NCBI GenBank assembly: GCA_002328035.1
Contig: DCVL01000064.1
Span: forward strand, 1 to 64,000
DNA length: 64,000 nucleotides
Direction: 5' to 3'
Source: Geobacter sp. UBA2189
GTDB lineage: Bacteria; Desulfobacterota; Desulfuromonadia; Geobacterales; Pseudopelobacteraceae
Position numbers and translations under genes: made by a program. The notes under the pieces were generated by a model. The model saw only the letters and a program-made list of their open reading frames with translations, was not told the DNA's origin and did not search any database. Numbering within the stretch: the stretch's first letter is position 1; each line of letters begins with the position of its first letter. Shown here piece by piece: positions 17,264 to 27,401 of this stretch.

Positions 17264-18070
17264 ATGGAACCAAAAACGTTAAACAGAGAACTTGGAAATG
17301 CCCTTGCACTGCTTGACAACGGTAATCCTGCAGAAGCACTTAAAATCATTAATTCATATTTAAAAAAGACAAATGACGACCCTGATGCACATTTTTACCA
17401 TGGCGATGTTCTTGCTGAACTTGGCGATATTGAAGAGGCTATAAGAGCTTACAGAACCGGACTTTCTTTCTCACCGGATGACCCTGATGCCCTGACAACC
17501 TTGGGAGATCTGCTATTCGAGACAGCAAAATATCAGGAAGCTCTTGAACAGTACAGATCTGTACTTCGCCTGGATCCTGATGATGCAGATGCCTTAGTCA
17601 GCATAGGTCTTGTCTATAATGCCCTTGAAAAAGCTGAAGAGGCAGCACAGGCATTCAGCCAGGCAATTGAAAAAGAACCAGAAAATATCTTTGCCTTAAA
17701 CGCCCTGGGTGATCTGTACTATGCTACAGGAAACCAGAAGGCTGCCATAGAACTATACCAGAAGGCCATCTTCCAGGATCCCCAGGATCCCAATGCTTAT
17801 CACAGCCTGGGTGAGTTATATTATGATCTGCAGGAATATGACCTTGCAGAGGAAAACTGCAAGATGGCGGTAAAATTTGCTCCTGACTTTAGTATGGCCT
17901 ACCTGACACTTGGTAGTATCTGCATGGATCAGGAGCGAATGGAAGATGCCTTAAAATTTTATAAAATGTATCTTAAGTATGAAAAATCATCACAGGCTGC
18001 AGATATGTTGGCTGAGGTCAAAGCGGTAATGGAGGGTTTGCAGGAGGAAATTGCTGTAGGAAACAGATGA
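17264..18070 (+). CDS. TPR repeat protein
   Basis: 268 aa made almost entirely of tetratricopeptide repeats, about seven units of 34 residues from residue 5 to 245 (pattern ALxxLGxLYYxxGxxxxAIexYxkAixxdP). No signal peptide, so it is likely a cytoplasmic scaffold for protein-protein contacts; the partner is unknown. GGAGGA lies before the ATG. It is divergent from ptsP, convergent with ackA and ends in a shared bidirectional terminator. Confidence 0.9.
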   Translation: MEPKTLNRELGNALALLDNGNPAEALKIINSYLKKTNDDPDAHFYHGDVLAELGDIEEAIRAYRTGLSFSPDDPDALTTLGDLLFETAKYQEALEQYRSVLRLDPDDADALVSIGLVYNALEKAEEAAQAFSQAIEKEPENIFALNALGDLYYATGNQKAAIELYQKAIFQDPQDPNAYHSLGELYYDLQEYDLAEENCKMAVKFAPDFSMAYLTLGSICMDQERMEDALKFYKMYLKYEKSSQAADMLAEVKAVMEGLQEEIAVGNR

Positions 18071-18077
18071 AGAACAA

Positions 18078-18114
18078 AAAACGCCCCGGATACCAGCGTT
18101 CCGGGGCGTTTAAA
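18078..18114. terminator. Bidirectional terminator between the TPR gene and ackA
   Basis: Stem AAACGCCCCGGA / TCCGGGGCGTTT around a nine-base loop. The T run is better on the minus strand (six T), so it mainly serves ackA. Confidence 0.9.
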
Positions 18115-18132
18115 ACATCTATCGTCCTTATT

Positions 18133-19398
18133 CTATTTTCTTTCAAACTCGGGCTTTGAAAAAGAATACTCAAAGTTCATATGGTCTGTATAAGTGCCGT
18201 TAAGGATAGCTACAACATCCTCTGTAAATACCAACTCCTCATCGGTTGGTATTACAAAAACTTTTACTGGAGAATCATCGGTAGTAATCAGAGATTCACG
18301 TTTACGTGTCATAGCACCGGCATTCCGTTCACGATCAAGGAAGATGCCGATATGCTCCAGACCTTCTATAGCTTTTTCGCGGATAACAGCCCCCATCTCT
18401 CCAACCCCTGCAGTAAATACAACCGCATCAAGCTTTCCTATGGCAGCCATATAGCCTCCAATGTACTTTTTAAGGCGGTACGCCTCGACATCAAGAGCCA
18501 GTTGACAGCGATGATCCCCTTGCGCCGCATGCTCTATAACATCCCGACGGTCAGTGTAACGACCTGTAATCCCCAGTATGCCGCTCTTCTTGTTCAGCAC
18601 GCTGTCTATCTCTTTGGCCGAGAGGTTTTCTTTCTGCATCATAAATGCAGGGATTGCGGGATCTATATCTCCACAACGTGTACCCATTACAGCCCCTTCA
18701 AGAGGAGTAAGACCCATTGTGGTATCAACTGAGATACCGCCCTTTATGGCACAGTGAGAAACACCGTTTCCGATATGCATCGTAATGATATTACATTCTG
18801 AGGATGGCTTACCCAGAAGCATTGCAGCACGTTTGGAGACGTAGAGATGAGAGGTGCCGTGAAAACCATAACGCCTTACACCATGATGTTCATACCATTC
18901 AAAAGGGACAGGATACAGGAAGGCATACTCAGGCATTGTCTGGTGGAATGCTGTATCAAAAATGGCAACATGCGGAATATCAGGCATAAGCAGACGGGCA
19001 GCCTCAATCCCCTCTATATTTGGCGGATTATGCAATGGAGCCAGATGCTGCACATCCTTCACTGCATCAAGAACACCATCATCAATCATTACAGAACAGG
19101 TAAATTTTTCTCCACCATGAACAACACGATGCCCTACAGCAGAAATCTCTGAAACAGACTTAAGCACACCATGTTCCGAGTCCGTTACTATCCTGATAAG
19201 CAGATCAATGGCAGCCTTATGATCCGTGCAATCCTGCTCAAGCTTGTAAGCTTCCTTGCCTGGAACTTCATGCATTATAAAAGAATCTCCGACAATAACC
19301 CTCTCAACCATCCCTTTGGCAACAACCACTTTTTTCTCCCAGTCAAACAACTGGTATTTGACCGAAGAGCTGCCGCAGTTCAACGCCATGATAATCAT
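18133..19398 (-). CDS. ackA: Acetate kinase
   Basis: 421 aa, slightly longer than usual. It interconverts acetate plus ATP with acetyl phosphate, in acetate activation or overflow. ASKHA fold with NCGSSSVKY at the N-terminus, the substrate loop VVHGGEKF, RYGFHGTSH, and the phosphate motifs HIGNGVSH and GLTPLEGAVMGTRCGDIDP. Start: GGGAGG lies eight bases before the ATG at 19398. A phosphate acetyltransferase gene is not adjacent. In acetate-oxidising Geobacter relatives this is a core entry point for acetate. Confidence 0.97.
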   Translation of the reverse strand: MIIMALNCGSSSVKYQLFDWEKKVVVAKGMVERVIVGDSFIMHEVPGKEAYKLEQDCTDHKAAIDLLIRIVTDSEHGVLKSVSEISAVGHRVVHGGEKFTCSVMIDDGVLDAVKDVQHLAPLHNPPNIEGIEAARLLMPDIPHVAIFDTAFHQTMPEYAFLYPVPFEWYEHHGVRRYGFHGTSHLYVSKRAAMLLGKPSSECNIITMHIGNGVSHCAIKGGISVDTTMGLTPLEGAVMGTRCGDIDPAIPAFMMQKENLSAKEIDSVLNKKSGILGITGRYTDRRDVIEHAAQGDHRCQLALDVEAYRLKKYIGGYMAAIGKLDAVVFTAGVGEMGAVIREKAIEGLEHIGIFLDRERNAGAMTRKRESLITTDDSPVKVFVIPTDEELVFTEDVVAILNGTYTDHMNFEYSFSKPEFERK

Positions 19399-19655
19399 GA
19401 AAATTCCTCCCGGAAATACAAAATAAAATCGTTATTTTTAATAAAAAAACATTAGTAAGATTAAACCATTTACGTCATTATAAAACTGCATTTGATATAT
19501 CATGGTGCATTGCCTAAATTCAACCAATTTATGAAACAGACTTGTTAAATTCTGTATACTGGGCAGATCAACATGCTTGCAACCTTGTTTGTCAGCAACG
19601 TATAATTTGTCTCTGTAAAATGCCATTTATCCGAAACTATAGAAAGTTGAACAAA

Positions 19656-21026
19656 ATGCCAATTATTATAGATACTCACTGCCATATCTACTACGATGAC
19701 TTCAAGGCTGATTGGGAGGAGATGCTGAAACGGGCTGAATCTGCCGGAGTAAAAGGGATGGTTGTTGTCGGCACTGATCTCAAATCAAGCATTCAAGCCT
19801 CTTTAATAGCAGAAAAATACCCTTTCTTATACTTTACCGCAGGTATACATCCTCATGATGCCAAAGTGGTTGATGAAGAAAACCTGACCGATATAATAGC
19901 GCTTGTTAAAAGGAGTGAAAAGTGCGTGGCTATTGGTGAAATAGGTCTTGATTTTTATAGAAACAACTCCACGCGTGAAGAACAGGAACGGGTATTCAGC
20001 CGTTTTCTACAGATTGCAAAAGAACTGGATAAGCCTGTAGTTATACATGACAGGGATGCCCACGGAGAAACACTCGATATGATTAAAAAAGCCGGAATAA
20101 AGCGTGGAGTTATGCATTGCTTTTCCGGAGATTTTGATTTTGCGATTAAATGCATAGAGCAGGGATTGCATATTTCCATACCTGGCACAGTCACCTACCC
20201 TTCAAACGAGCAGCTGAGAGAGGTGGTACGAAACATTCCTCTTGAACGGCTGTTACTTGAAACTGACTGCCCATACCTGTCACCTGTTCCATATCGTGGT
20301 AAAAGGAATGAACCTGCTTATACAGCTATTACCGGACAGAAAGTTGCTGAGCTGAGGGGAATGACCCTAGACGAGCTTGGATGGATTACAACCATGAATG
20401 CCGGAAGGCTTTTCCGTATTCCGTCATGGGATAGCTCAACAAAGATGGCTTACCAAATCAGTAACTCACTTTATCTGAACATCACAAACCGCTGTTCAAA
20501 CAGTTGTATCTTCTGTCCGAAATTTAAAGATTTTGACTTTAACGGAAACAACCTCCAACTTGAACATGAACCTGGATTTGAAGAGGTTATGGCTGCTATT
20601 GACACCCCTGATACAATTGAGGAGATCGTTTTTTGCGGCTATGGAGAACCTCTTATCCGACTGGAACTTGTCAAACAGCTCGCATGCGAGCTGAAACATC
20701 GTGGTTACCGTATCAGAATTAACACAGACGGGCAGGCAAATCTGGCACATGGTCGCAACATCCTGCCTGAACTGGCCGGACTGGTTGACAGCATATCTAT
20801 AAGCCTTAATGCTCAGGATTCTTCGACTTACAAACGTTTATGCAAGACCCCCTTTAATGATGACGGATATATGGGGGTCACTGATTTTATCAGAGAGGCA
20901 ACTCGACATATTGATGATGTAACCGCAACAGTAGTTAATTTACCAGGCGTTGATACGGAGGAATGCAGGATTATAGCAAAAGCCCTCGGAGCAAGGTTCC
21001 GTGTTCGTGAATATGTTAATAAATAA
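19656..21026 (+). CDS. TatD-family hydrolase fused to a TatD-linked radical SAM domain
   Basis: 456 aa. Residues 1-255 are a TatD metal-dependent hydrolase: DTHCHIY, GIHPHDA, GEIGLDFYR, HDRDAHGE, HCFSGD and ETDCPYLSP give all the metal ligands. Residues about 265-456 are a radical SAM domain with CSNSCIFCPK (CX3CX2C) and FCGYGEPL. This fusion partner is a known TatD-associated radical SAM family; its reaction is not known to me. TatD proteins are exonucleases or deaminase-like hydrolases. The ATG at 19656 fits the start of the TatD fold; the 38 codons upstream are in frame but unlike the family. A shared terminator follows. Confidence 0.9.
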   Translation: MPIIIDTHCHIYYDDFKADWEEMLKRAESAGVKGMVVVGTDLKSSIQASLIAEKYPFLYFTAGIHPHDAKVVDEENLTDIIALVKRSEKCVAIGEIGLDFYRNNSTREEQERVFSRFLQIAKELDKPVVIHDRDAHGETLDMIKKAGIKRGVMHCFSGDFDFAIKCIEQGLHISIPGTVTYPSNEQLREVVRNIPLERLLLETDCPYLSPVPYRGKRNEPAYTAITGQKVAELRGMTLDELGWITTMNAGRLFRIPSWDSSTKMAYQISNSLYLNITNRCSNSCIFCPKFKDFDFNGNNLQLEHEPGFEEVMAAIDTPDTIEEIVFCGYGEPLIRLELVKQLACELKHRGYRIRINTDGQANLAHGRNILPELAGLVDSISISLNAQDSSTYKRLCKTPFNDDGYMGVTDFIREATRHIDDVTATVVNLPGVDTEECRIIAKALGARFRVREYVNK

Positions 21027-21067
21027 GAAACGCCCCGCTTCATAAACAGCAACAGGGCGTTTCTTTA
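21025..21067. terminator. Bidirectional terminator between TatD fusion gene and pyc
   Basis: Stem AAGAAACGCCC / GGGCGTTTCTT around a 19-base loop, lying between two convergent genes. Confidence 0.8.
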
Positions 21068-21087
21068 ATTGCAACTATTCAAACTGT

Positions 21088-24000
21088 TTAAGCAAGCACA
21101 ATCACAAGATCTTCCTTTTCAACCTTGTCACCTTCCTTAAACTTCACCTCTCCAATTTTGGCATCAGCCTTCGCCTTTATGTTTGTCTCCATCTTCATTG
21201 CCTCCGTAACTATAAGCACATCTCCCGCCTTAACATCATCGCCAGGCTTTACATTCACCTTTATAACCTTGCCAGGCATCGGAGCGCCAACATGGGTGGC
21301 GTTCCCCTTATCGGCCTTCTCCCTTATAGCATCACTATTCTGGACTGACTGATCACGAATCAGAACAGAACGGTTATTGCCGTTTAGCTCAAAATATACC
21401 GCACGGGTACCATCTGACTGAAGCTTGCCTATGGCATTCAGCTTTATGATCAATGTCTTGCCTGGTTCAATATCAAGCGATGTCTCCTGCCCAGGTTCAA
21501 GTCCATAGAAGAATATTGGTGTTGGTATAACCGATGTATCGGAATATTCCTGCCTATGTCTGTCAAAATCAGGATATACGTTGGGGTAAAGAATAGCTGA
21601 AATCAGGGCCTTATCATCAAGTTTGTGACCAAGTTTTTCTTCAAGTTTGAAGCGTTCTTCAACAAAATCAACTGGTTCAAGTAGTTCGCCAGGTCGACAG
21701 GTAATAGGCTGCTGCCCTTTCAGGATAATCCTCTGCAGCTCTTGCGGCCACCCCTGATAAGGTTGTCCCAACATGCCTTTGAACATACCTACAACCGATT
21801 CAGGGAATGCTAGATCCTCTTTGGTTGTAAAGACATCCTCAGGTTCCAGGTTGTTTTTTACAAGAAACATAGCCATATCACCAACTACCTTGGAAGAAGG
21901 TGTTACCTTGACTATATCACCAAACATCATGTTTACCTTATGGAACATCTCCTTGCACTCTTCCCATCTTTCAATAAGCCCCAGACCGGCCACCTGGGGT
22001 TTGAAGTTTGAATACTGGCCGCCAGGGATCTCATGGTGATAAACCTCTGCGGTACCGGATTTAAGACCTGATTCAAATGGTGCATAATAATCCCGTACGG
22101 TCTCCCAGTAGTTGGCAAGTTTTTGCAGGCCAGCGCTATTCAGATGAGGATCCCTCTCTGTACCTTCCAGGGTGGCAACCAGTGCATTCAGGTTCGGCTG
22201 CGCCGTAAGACCAGACAGGGAAGAAAGAGCCGCATCAACAATATCAACCCCTGCCTCACTCGCCTTTAACAGCATGGCAGAACCGTTGCTGGATGTATCA
22301 TGTGTATGCAGATGTACAGGAATAGATATGCTTTCCTTAAGCGCCTTGACCAGCTTGTAGGCGGCCATCGGCTTGAGAAGCCCTGCCATATCCTTGATAG
22401 CCAGTATGTGAGCCCCCATCTTTTCAAGCTCTTTGGCCATATTTATATAATATTCAAGAGGATATTTATCCCGTTTCGGGTCAGTTATGTCCCCTGTGTA
22501 ACAGATGGCAGCCTCACAGATCTTGCCGCTTTTACGAACCGCTTCCATTGCCACCTGCATACCTGTTGTCCAGTTAAGTGAATCAAAGACCCTGAATATA
22601 TCAATACCCGAATTTGCAGCCTCTTCTACAAATTTCTGAACAACATTATCAGGATAGTTGGTATAACCCACGGCATTTGAACCACGGAGGAGCATCTGAA
22701 AAAGTATATTGGGAATTGACTCGGAAAGTTTGTGAAGCCTCTGCCATGGGCATTCCTTAAGGAAGCGCATCGAGACATCAAATGTGGCTCCACCCCAGCA
22801 TTCAAGAGAAAACAGGTCGGCTCCCAAGTAGGAGGTCGGCTCGGCAATCTTGAGGATATCGTAGGAACGAACCCGTGTAGCAAGGTTTGACTGGTGAGCA
22901 TCCCGCATGGTTGTGTCAGTAATCAGGAGCTTCTTCTGCTCCAGAATCCATTTGGAGAGTCCTTCGGCACCAAGCTTCATGAAGAGGTCGCGGGAACCAG
23001 ATGGACGGGGCTGGCTGTAGTCAATGTCAGGAACCCTGGCCTCAATAAGTTCAGATGATTTGAGAGGTTTTACGATCCCTGTAGAACCGTTGACAATAAC
23101 GTCACCCAGGAACGACAGCACCTTGCTGGCTCTGTCCTGTTTTTCACGAAAATTCAAAAGCTCAGGATGTTTCTCTATAAAAGATGTATCACACTTGCCA
23201 TGGAGAAACACCGGATGAGTGATGACATTTTCAAGGAAGCTTATGTTGGTTTTTACACCACGCACACGGAACTCCTGCAGGGCACGATGCATGATTGAGG
23301 ATGCATCCTTAAAGTTCAGCCCCCACGAGCTGACTTTAACAAGTAGTGAATCATAGTGGGGAGTAATCTTGGAACCTGTAAAGGCATTGCCGGCATCAAG
23401 GCGGATACCCGCACCTGCAGCCGAACGGTAGGTAGTAAGTGTTCCAAAATCCGGCGCAAAGTTATTTGAAGGATCTTCAGTGGTAATCCGGCACTGGATG
23501 GCATAGCCACGCATATCAATTGAGCTTTGCGAAGGTATATTTATTTCAGGGTCAGACAGCTTGTAGCCTTCGGCAATAAGAATCTGATTCTGAACAAGAT
23601 TACGTCCGGTTATCATCTCGGTTACAGTATGCTCAACCTGTATCCGTGGGTTCATCTCTATAAAGTAGAAATTATCTTCCTGATCTACCAGAAACTCTAC
23701 AGTTCCGGCATTCCTGTATTTTACCTGTCCGGCGATCTTGAGCGCTGCGGTGCAAATCTCCTGTCTTTGCTGCTGGGTCAGACAGAGGGAAGGGGCAAAT
23801 TCAACAACCTTCTGGTGACGGCGCTGTATGGAACAGTCCCGTTCAAAGAAGTGAACCAGATTGCCGTAATTGTCACCCAGCACCTGAACCTCAATATGCT
23901 TTGGATTTTCAATGTATCTCTCAAGAAATACTGTGGCATTGCCAAATGCTGCCTTTGCCTCGCTGGCTGCAGCAACCAGTCCTTCCAGCAGCTCTTTTTT

Positions 24001-24537
24001 GTTTCTTGCCACCCTCATGCCACGGCCACCACCACCAGCCGCAGCCTTTATTATAATAGGGTAGCCGTTTTCCTTGGCAAATTTAAGCGCCTCCTCTTCC
24101 TTCTCAATCGGGTCTTCTGTGCCAGGTACAACAGGTACATCCGCAGCTATTGCAGCCTTGCGGCCTGCCACCTTATCTCCAAGGGCGCGCTGCATTGATG
24201 CATCAGGCCCGATAAAAGCAATACCTGCTTCTTCACACTTCTCGGCAAATTCGGCATTCTCGGCCAGAAAACCGTAACCCGGATGTATAGCGTCTACATC
24301 CGCCTTAATGGCAAGGGCAATAATCTCGTCAATACCCAAATATGCATCTATCGGTGCCTTCCCTTTACCAATAAGATAGGCCTCGTCAGCTTTGTAACGG
24401 TGTAGAGAAAGCTTATCCTCTTCAGAATAGAGGGCAACGGTTCCTATACCCAGCTCGGTACAGGCTCTGAAAATACGAATGGCTATCTCGCCACGGTTCG
24501 CCGCCATTACCTTACGGAACTTGTTAATCTTTTTCAT
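21088..24537 (-). CDS. pyc: Pyruvate carboxylase
   Basis: 1149 aa, single-chain form. It makes oxaloacetate from pyruvate, bicarbonate and ATP. Biotin carboxylase domain about 1-460 (AAAGGGGRGMRVA, EMNPRIQVEHTVTE), carboxyltransferase domain about 530-830 (TDTTMRDAHQSNLATRVR, the metal-site residues and HLHTHDTSSNG), allosteric/linker region, and a C-terminal biotinyl domain with EAMKMETN holding the biotin Lys. All domains are intact. Transcribed alone; the ATG has GGAGGT upstream. In acetate-grown Geobacter relatives it supplies oxaloacetate for the TCA cycle and gluconeogenesis. Confidence 0.97.
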   Translation of the reverse strand: MKKINKFRKVMAANRGEIAIRIFRACTELGIGTVALYSEEDKLSLHRYKADEAYLIGKGKAPIDAYLGIDEIIALAIKADVDAIHPGYGFLAENAEFAEKCEEAGIAFIGPDASMQRALGDKVAGRKAAIAADVPVVPGTEDPIEKEEEALKFAKENGYPIIIKAAAGGGGRGMRVARNKKELLEGLVAAASEAKAAFGNATVFLERYIENPKHIEVQVLGDNYGNLVHFFERDCSIQRRHQKVVEFAPSLCLTQQQRQEICTAALKIAGQVKYRNAGTVEFLVDQEDNFYFIEMNPRIQVEHTVTEMITGRNLVQNQILIAEGYKLSDPEINIPSQSSIDMRGYAIQCRITTEDPSNNFAPDFGTLTTYRSAAGAGIRLDAGNAFTGSKITPHYDSLLVKVSSWGLNFKDASSIMHRALQEFRVRGVKTNISFLENVITHPVFLHGKCDTSFIEKHPELLNFREKQDRASKVLSFLGDVIVNGSTGIVKPLKSSELIEARVPDIDYSQPRPSGSRDLFMKLGAEGLSKWILEQKKLLITDTTMRDAHQSNLATRVRSYDILKIAEPTSYLGADLFSLECWGGATFDVSMRFLKECPWQRLHKLSESIPNILFQMLLRGSNAVGYTNYPDNVVQKFVEEAANSGIDIFRVFDSLNWTTGMQVAMEAVRKSGKICEAAICYTGDITDPKRDKYPLEYYINMAKELEKMGAHILAIKDMAGLLKPMAAYKLVKALKESISIPVHLHTHDTSSNGSAMLLKASEAGVDIVDAALSSLSGLTAQPNLNALVATLEGTERDPHLNSAGLQKLANYWETVRDYYAPFESGLKSGTAEVYHHEIPGGQYSNFKPQVAGLGLIERWEECKEMFHKVNMMFGDIVKVTPSSKVVGDMAMFLVKNNLEPEDVFTTKEDLAFPESVVGMFKGMLGQPYQGWPQELQRIILKGQQPITCRPGELLEPVDFVEERFKLEEKLGHKLDDKALISAILYPNVYPDFDRHRQEYSDTSVIPTPIFFYGLEPGQETSLDIEPGKTLIIKLNAIGKLQSDGTRAVYFELNGNNRSVLIRDQSVQNSDAIREKADKGNATHVGAPMPGKVIKVNVKPGDDVKAGDVLIVTEAMKMETNIKAKADAKIGEVKFKEGDKVEKEDLVIVLA

Positions 24538-24681
24538 GCATAGACCTCCATAATGTTCGATGAAATCGAAAGTAATGTTGAAATTGTTTTAGTGTTACTT
24601 AAAAAAATTTAGTTATTTTGTATAGTTATGGCGTTTACAGTGGCGGCACTAAACCAGAAAGAGGGGTTAGATGTCAACCAA

Positions 24682-24710
24682 AAAAAGGGAGCCTTAATAG
24701 CTCCCTCTTA
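24682..24710 (-). terminator. Terminator of the CheV-like gene
   Basis: On the minus strand GGGAGC-TATTAAG-GCTCCC is followed by seven T residues, 24 bases after the stop codon. Confidence 0.88.
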
Positions 24711-24733
24711 ATAATATTAAACGGCTGTTTTTA

Positions 24734-25672
24734 TCAGACAGTGTACTGATCAGCATATTTGACAAGATTGGGAAGATCAGGCTTTGTGAGTATCTGCTGC
24801 GCCCCAAGGTCATGCCACTTCCGTATATTGTCTTCTGAGGCAAGTGAAGAAAAGATTATTATTGGAAGTTCTTTAAGGCTATCCTCTTTACGGACAAGAG
24901 AGGTCAGATGCAGACCATCCATCTGCGGCATCTCCACATCAGTGATTAAAAGCTGCAACCTTGAACGGAACGACACGCCATCCTGAGCAGCCTGCTGCAC
25001 CCTCTTCTGAATCTTCTCCCAGGCCTCCAGGCCGTTTACAGCTTCCTCCACATTGTATCCAGCTCCCCGAAGAGCGCTACACATTGTGCCACGTATAAAT
25101 GGAGAATCATCGGCAACAAGGATTGTTTTGCTTGTACGATCATTACCGCCTGACTCCAGGAGCTGCTCAGCAGATAGCGGTTTTAACGCGCTTGAAGAAC
25201 AGAATTCTGCAACTATCTTCTCGAAATCCAGAACAAGGATTATCCGATCTTCCATCTTGACCAAGCCGGTAACCTGATCTGAATATACTGCCGAAGAAGG
25301 CGCCTCGACATTTTTCCATGAAATTCTGTATATTCGTGAGACAGAATGGACCAGTACACCAACCATTAGATTGTTGAATTCAAGCACTATCACCCTGTCA
25401 GCTATAAGTTCTCCTGAATATTTATTCAGGATCTTTGAGAGATTAAGAACAGGTATAACCTTCTCCCTCAGTTTTATCATCCCTTCAACAGAATCAGATG
25501 TATTAAGCGCTTTTGTAAGCTTGGGCAGACGAATTATTTCTCGAACCTTAGCTACGTTCACTCCATAATGACAAGGGACAAGATTCCCTTTTGAATCCAT
25601 CTCATCCACACGAAATTCCACAATCTCCAGTTCATTTGTATCACTTTGAAGCAAAATATTTGTCTGTTTCAT
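24734..25672 (-). CDS. CheV-like chemotaxis coupling protein (CheW + receiver)
   Basis: 312 aa. CheW-like domain about 10-165 (GVNVAKVREIIRLPKLTKA, KLREKVIPVLNL, and RVIVLEFN) followed by a receiver domain about 180-310 with acidic pair DDS, phosphoacceptor Asp in LLITDVEMPQMDG and Lys in ILTKPDLP. CheV proteins link chemoreceptors to CheA and adjust signalling through phosphorylation. No other che gene is next to it, so it serves a receptor array encoded elsewhere. A terminator follows directly. Confidence 0.93.
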   Translation of the reverse strand: MKQTNILLQSDTNELEIVEFRVDEMDSKGNLVPCHYGVNVAKVREIIRLPKLTKALNTSDSVEGMIKLREKVIPVLNLSKILNKYSGELIADRVIVLEFNNLMVGVLVHSVSRIYRISWKNVEAPSSAVYSDQVTGLVKMEDRIILVLDFEKIVAEFCSSSALKPLSAEQLLESGGNDRTSKTILVADDSPFIRGTMCSALRGAGYNVEEAVNGLEAWEKIQKRVQQAAQDGVSFRSRLQLLITDVEMPQMDGLHLTSLVRKEDSLKELPIIIFSSLASEDNIRKWHDLGAQQILTKPDLPNLVKYADQYTV

Positions 25673-25806
25673 GGATTTTCTCCTGCCATGGATTTTCAGG
25701 TAACTATATCACAACTCTCTTCAATGAAAAGGGGAAGGTGCAAGATTGACACTGAATATACCCTATGCTAGCCTTCTTATTCATTAAATCTGATATTGGA
25801 GCTGCA

Positions 25807-27285
25807 ATGGCATTCCCTGATTTTGAAGGCTTCTGCCGTCTGGCTGAAAAAGGTAATCTTATACCGGTTTATTCTGAAATCATGGCGGATATGGATACTC
25901 CGGTAACCGCATTCCGCAAGATTGACGACGGAGTTTACTCATTTCTGCTTGAAAGTATTGAAGGTGGTGAAAAATGGGCAAGGTACAGCTTTATAGGCTC
26001 AAACCCCTTTATGGTTTTCCGTTCAAAAGGCAATAAAGTTGAAACGATACGTGGTTCAACATCTTTAATACAGGAAGCTGAAGATCCAACTAAGTTATTG
26101 AAAGAAATAATGTCGGTATACAAGCCTGTTGAGCTTCCAGGTTTACCCAGATTTACTGGTGGGGCTGTAGGTTACCTAGGCTACGACATGATCCGTAACT
26201 TTGAAAATCTAAAAACAGTAAAAGCTGACACTATTGGAGCATATGATTCGTTCTTTCTGATTACTGATTCACTTCTGATATTTGACAACGTAAAACAGAA
26301 GATTCAGGTAGTAGCAACAGCATATCTGGATGAAAAACTATCCCCCGAAGAGATATACAATGATGCTGTTTCCAGGATAGAAAAGATGATCTTGCGTCTT
26401 CGTGCACCTCTTGCAACCCAGACAGCTACCGTACCTTCAGCAAGTTCTGTTACCTTTACCTCCAATGTAAAAAAGACAGATTTTGAGGCTGCGGTCATTA
26501 AAGCCAAAGAGTACGTACGTGCAGGTGACATCATTCAGGTGGTCCTTTCCCAGAGGATGTCTGGAGATCTTACTGTTGATCCTTTTGACATTTATCGTGT
26601 GCTTCGTACCCTTAATCCATCTCCTTATATGTTTTTTCTAAGATGCGGAGATACCGTTGTAACCGGAGCCTCACCAGAGGTAATGGTTCGAAAAGAGGGA
26701 AACAGGGTAGAACTTCGCCCTATAGCCGGCACACGTCCAAGAGGTAAAACCCAGGAGGAAGACTCAAGGCTCTCTGATGAACTCCTTAAAGACCCTAAGG
26801 AGCTAGCAGAGCACGTAATGCTTGTTGACCTTGGACGAAACGATCTTGGCCGGGTCTGCAAAACAGGCAGTGTAGAGGTCAGCGAACTGATGGTGATAGA
26901 GCGTTACTCGCATGTTATGCATATCGTCTCTAACGTCCGTGGAAAGTTGCTTTCAGATAAAGATGCCTTTGATCTTGTAAGAGCGACATTTCCGGCAGGA
27001 ACCCTCTCTGGTGCCCCAAAGATAAGGGCTATGGAGATTATTGATGAACTTGAACCGGCCTGTCGAGGTATCTACGGTGGGGCAGTCGGCTACATTTCAT
27101 TTTGCGGCAACATGGATCTCGCCATTGCAATAAGAACACTGGTCGTAAAGGATGGAAAGGTACACCTTCAGGCTGGTGCGGGAATTGTGGCAGATTCTGA
27201 TCCTGTTGCTGAATGGCATGAAACCTTGAACAAGGCAATGGCTGTACGCAAAGCCATTAAAATAGCAGAAGATGGACTTGAATAA
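25807..27285 (+). CDS. trpE: Anthranilate synthase component I
   Basis: 492 aa. It converts chorismate to anthranilate using ammonia from a glutamine amidotransferase partner; first step of tryptophan synthesis. N-terminal anthranilate synthase I domain (about 20-165) and chorismate-binding domain (about 225-480) with GAREARPIAGTRPRG-like segment (ELRPIAGTRPRGKT), ELAEHVMLVDLGRND, and PAGTLSGAPKIRAMEII. ATG at 25807 is preceded by TTGGAG; an ATG 42 bases earlier is in frame but poorly placed. The amidotransferase is not adjacent; the gene at 45458 is the best partner in this window. Could also serve as PabB, but residues fit TrpE. Confidence 0.92.
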   Translation: MAFPDFEGFCRLAEKGNLIPVYSEIMADMDTPVTAFRKIDDGVYSFLLESIEGGEKWARYSFIGSNPFMVFRSKGNKVETIRGSTSLIQEAEDPTKLLKEIMSVYKPVELPGLPRFTGGAVGYLGYDMIRNFENLKTVKADTIGAYDSFFLITDSLLIFDNVKQKIQVVATAYLDEKLSPEEIYNDAVSRIEKMILRLRAPLATQTATVPSASSVTFTSNVKKTDFEAAVIKAKEYVRAGDIIQVVLSQRMSGDLTVDPFDIYRVLRTLNPSPYMFFLRCGDTVVTGASPEVMVRKEGNRVELRPIAGTRPRGKTQEEDSRLSDELLKDPKELAEHVMLVDLGRNDLGRVCKTGSVEVSELMVIERYSHVMHIVSNVRGKLLSDKDAFDLVRATFPAGTLSGAPKIRAMEIIDELEPACRGIYGGAVGYISFCGNMDLAIAIRTLVVKDGKVHLQAGAGIVADSDPVAEWHETLNKAMAVRKAIKIAEDGLE

Positions 27286-27401
27286 AAACTTCATTCCAAC
27301 ATGATTTAAAATTTATAACATTCGATTATATTGATTTATTGTTTTAGTTTTGATATCTGTAAACGGCTTTGAAGCATAATAAAGAGGAAAGGGGTTTGTG
27401 T

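Noticed and set aside
23527..24198. 223-codon plus-strand frame
   Set aside because: Entirely antisense to pyruvate carboxylase.
25740..25775. Possible sigma-70 promoter before trpE (TTGACA followed by A/T-rich sequence)
   Set aside because: The distance to a TATGCT-like hexamer is about 12 bases, too short for a -35/-10 pair.
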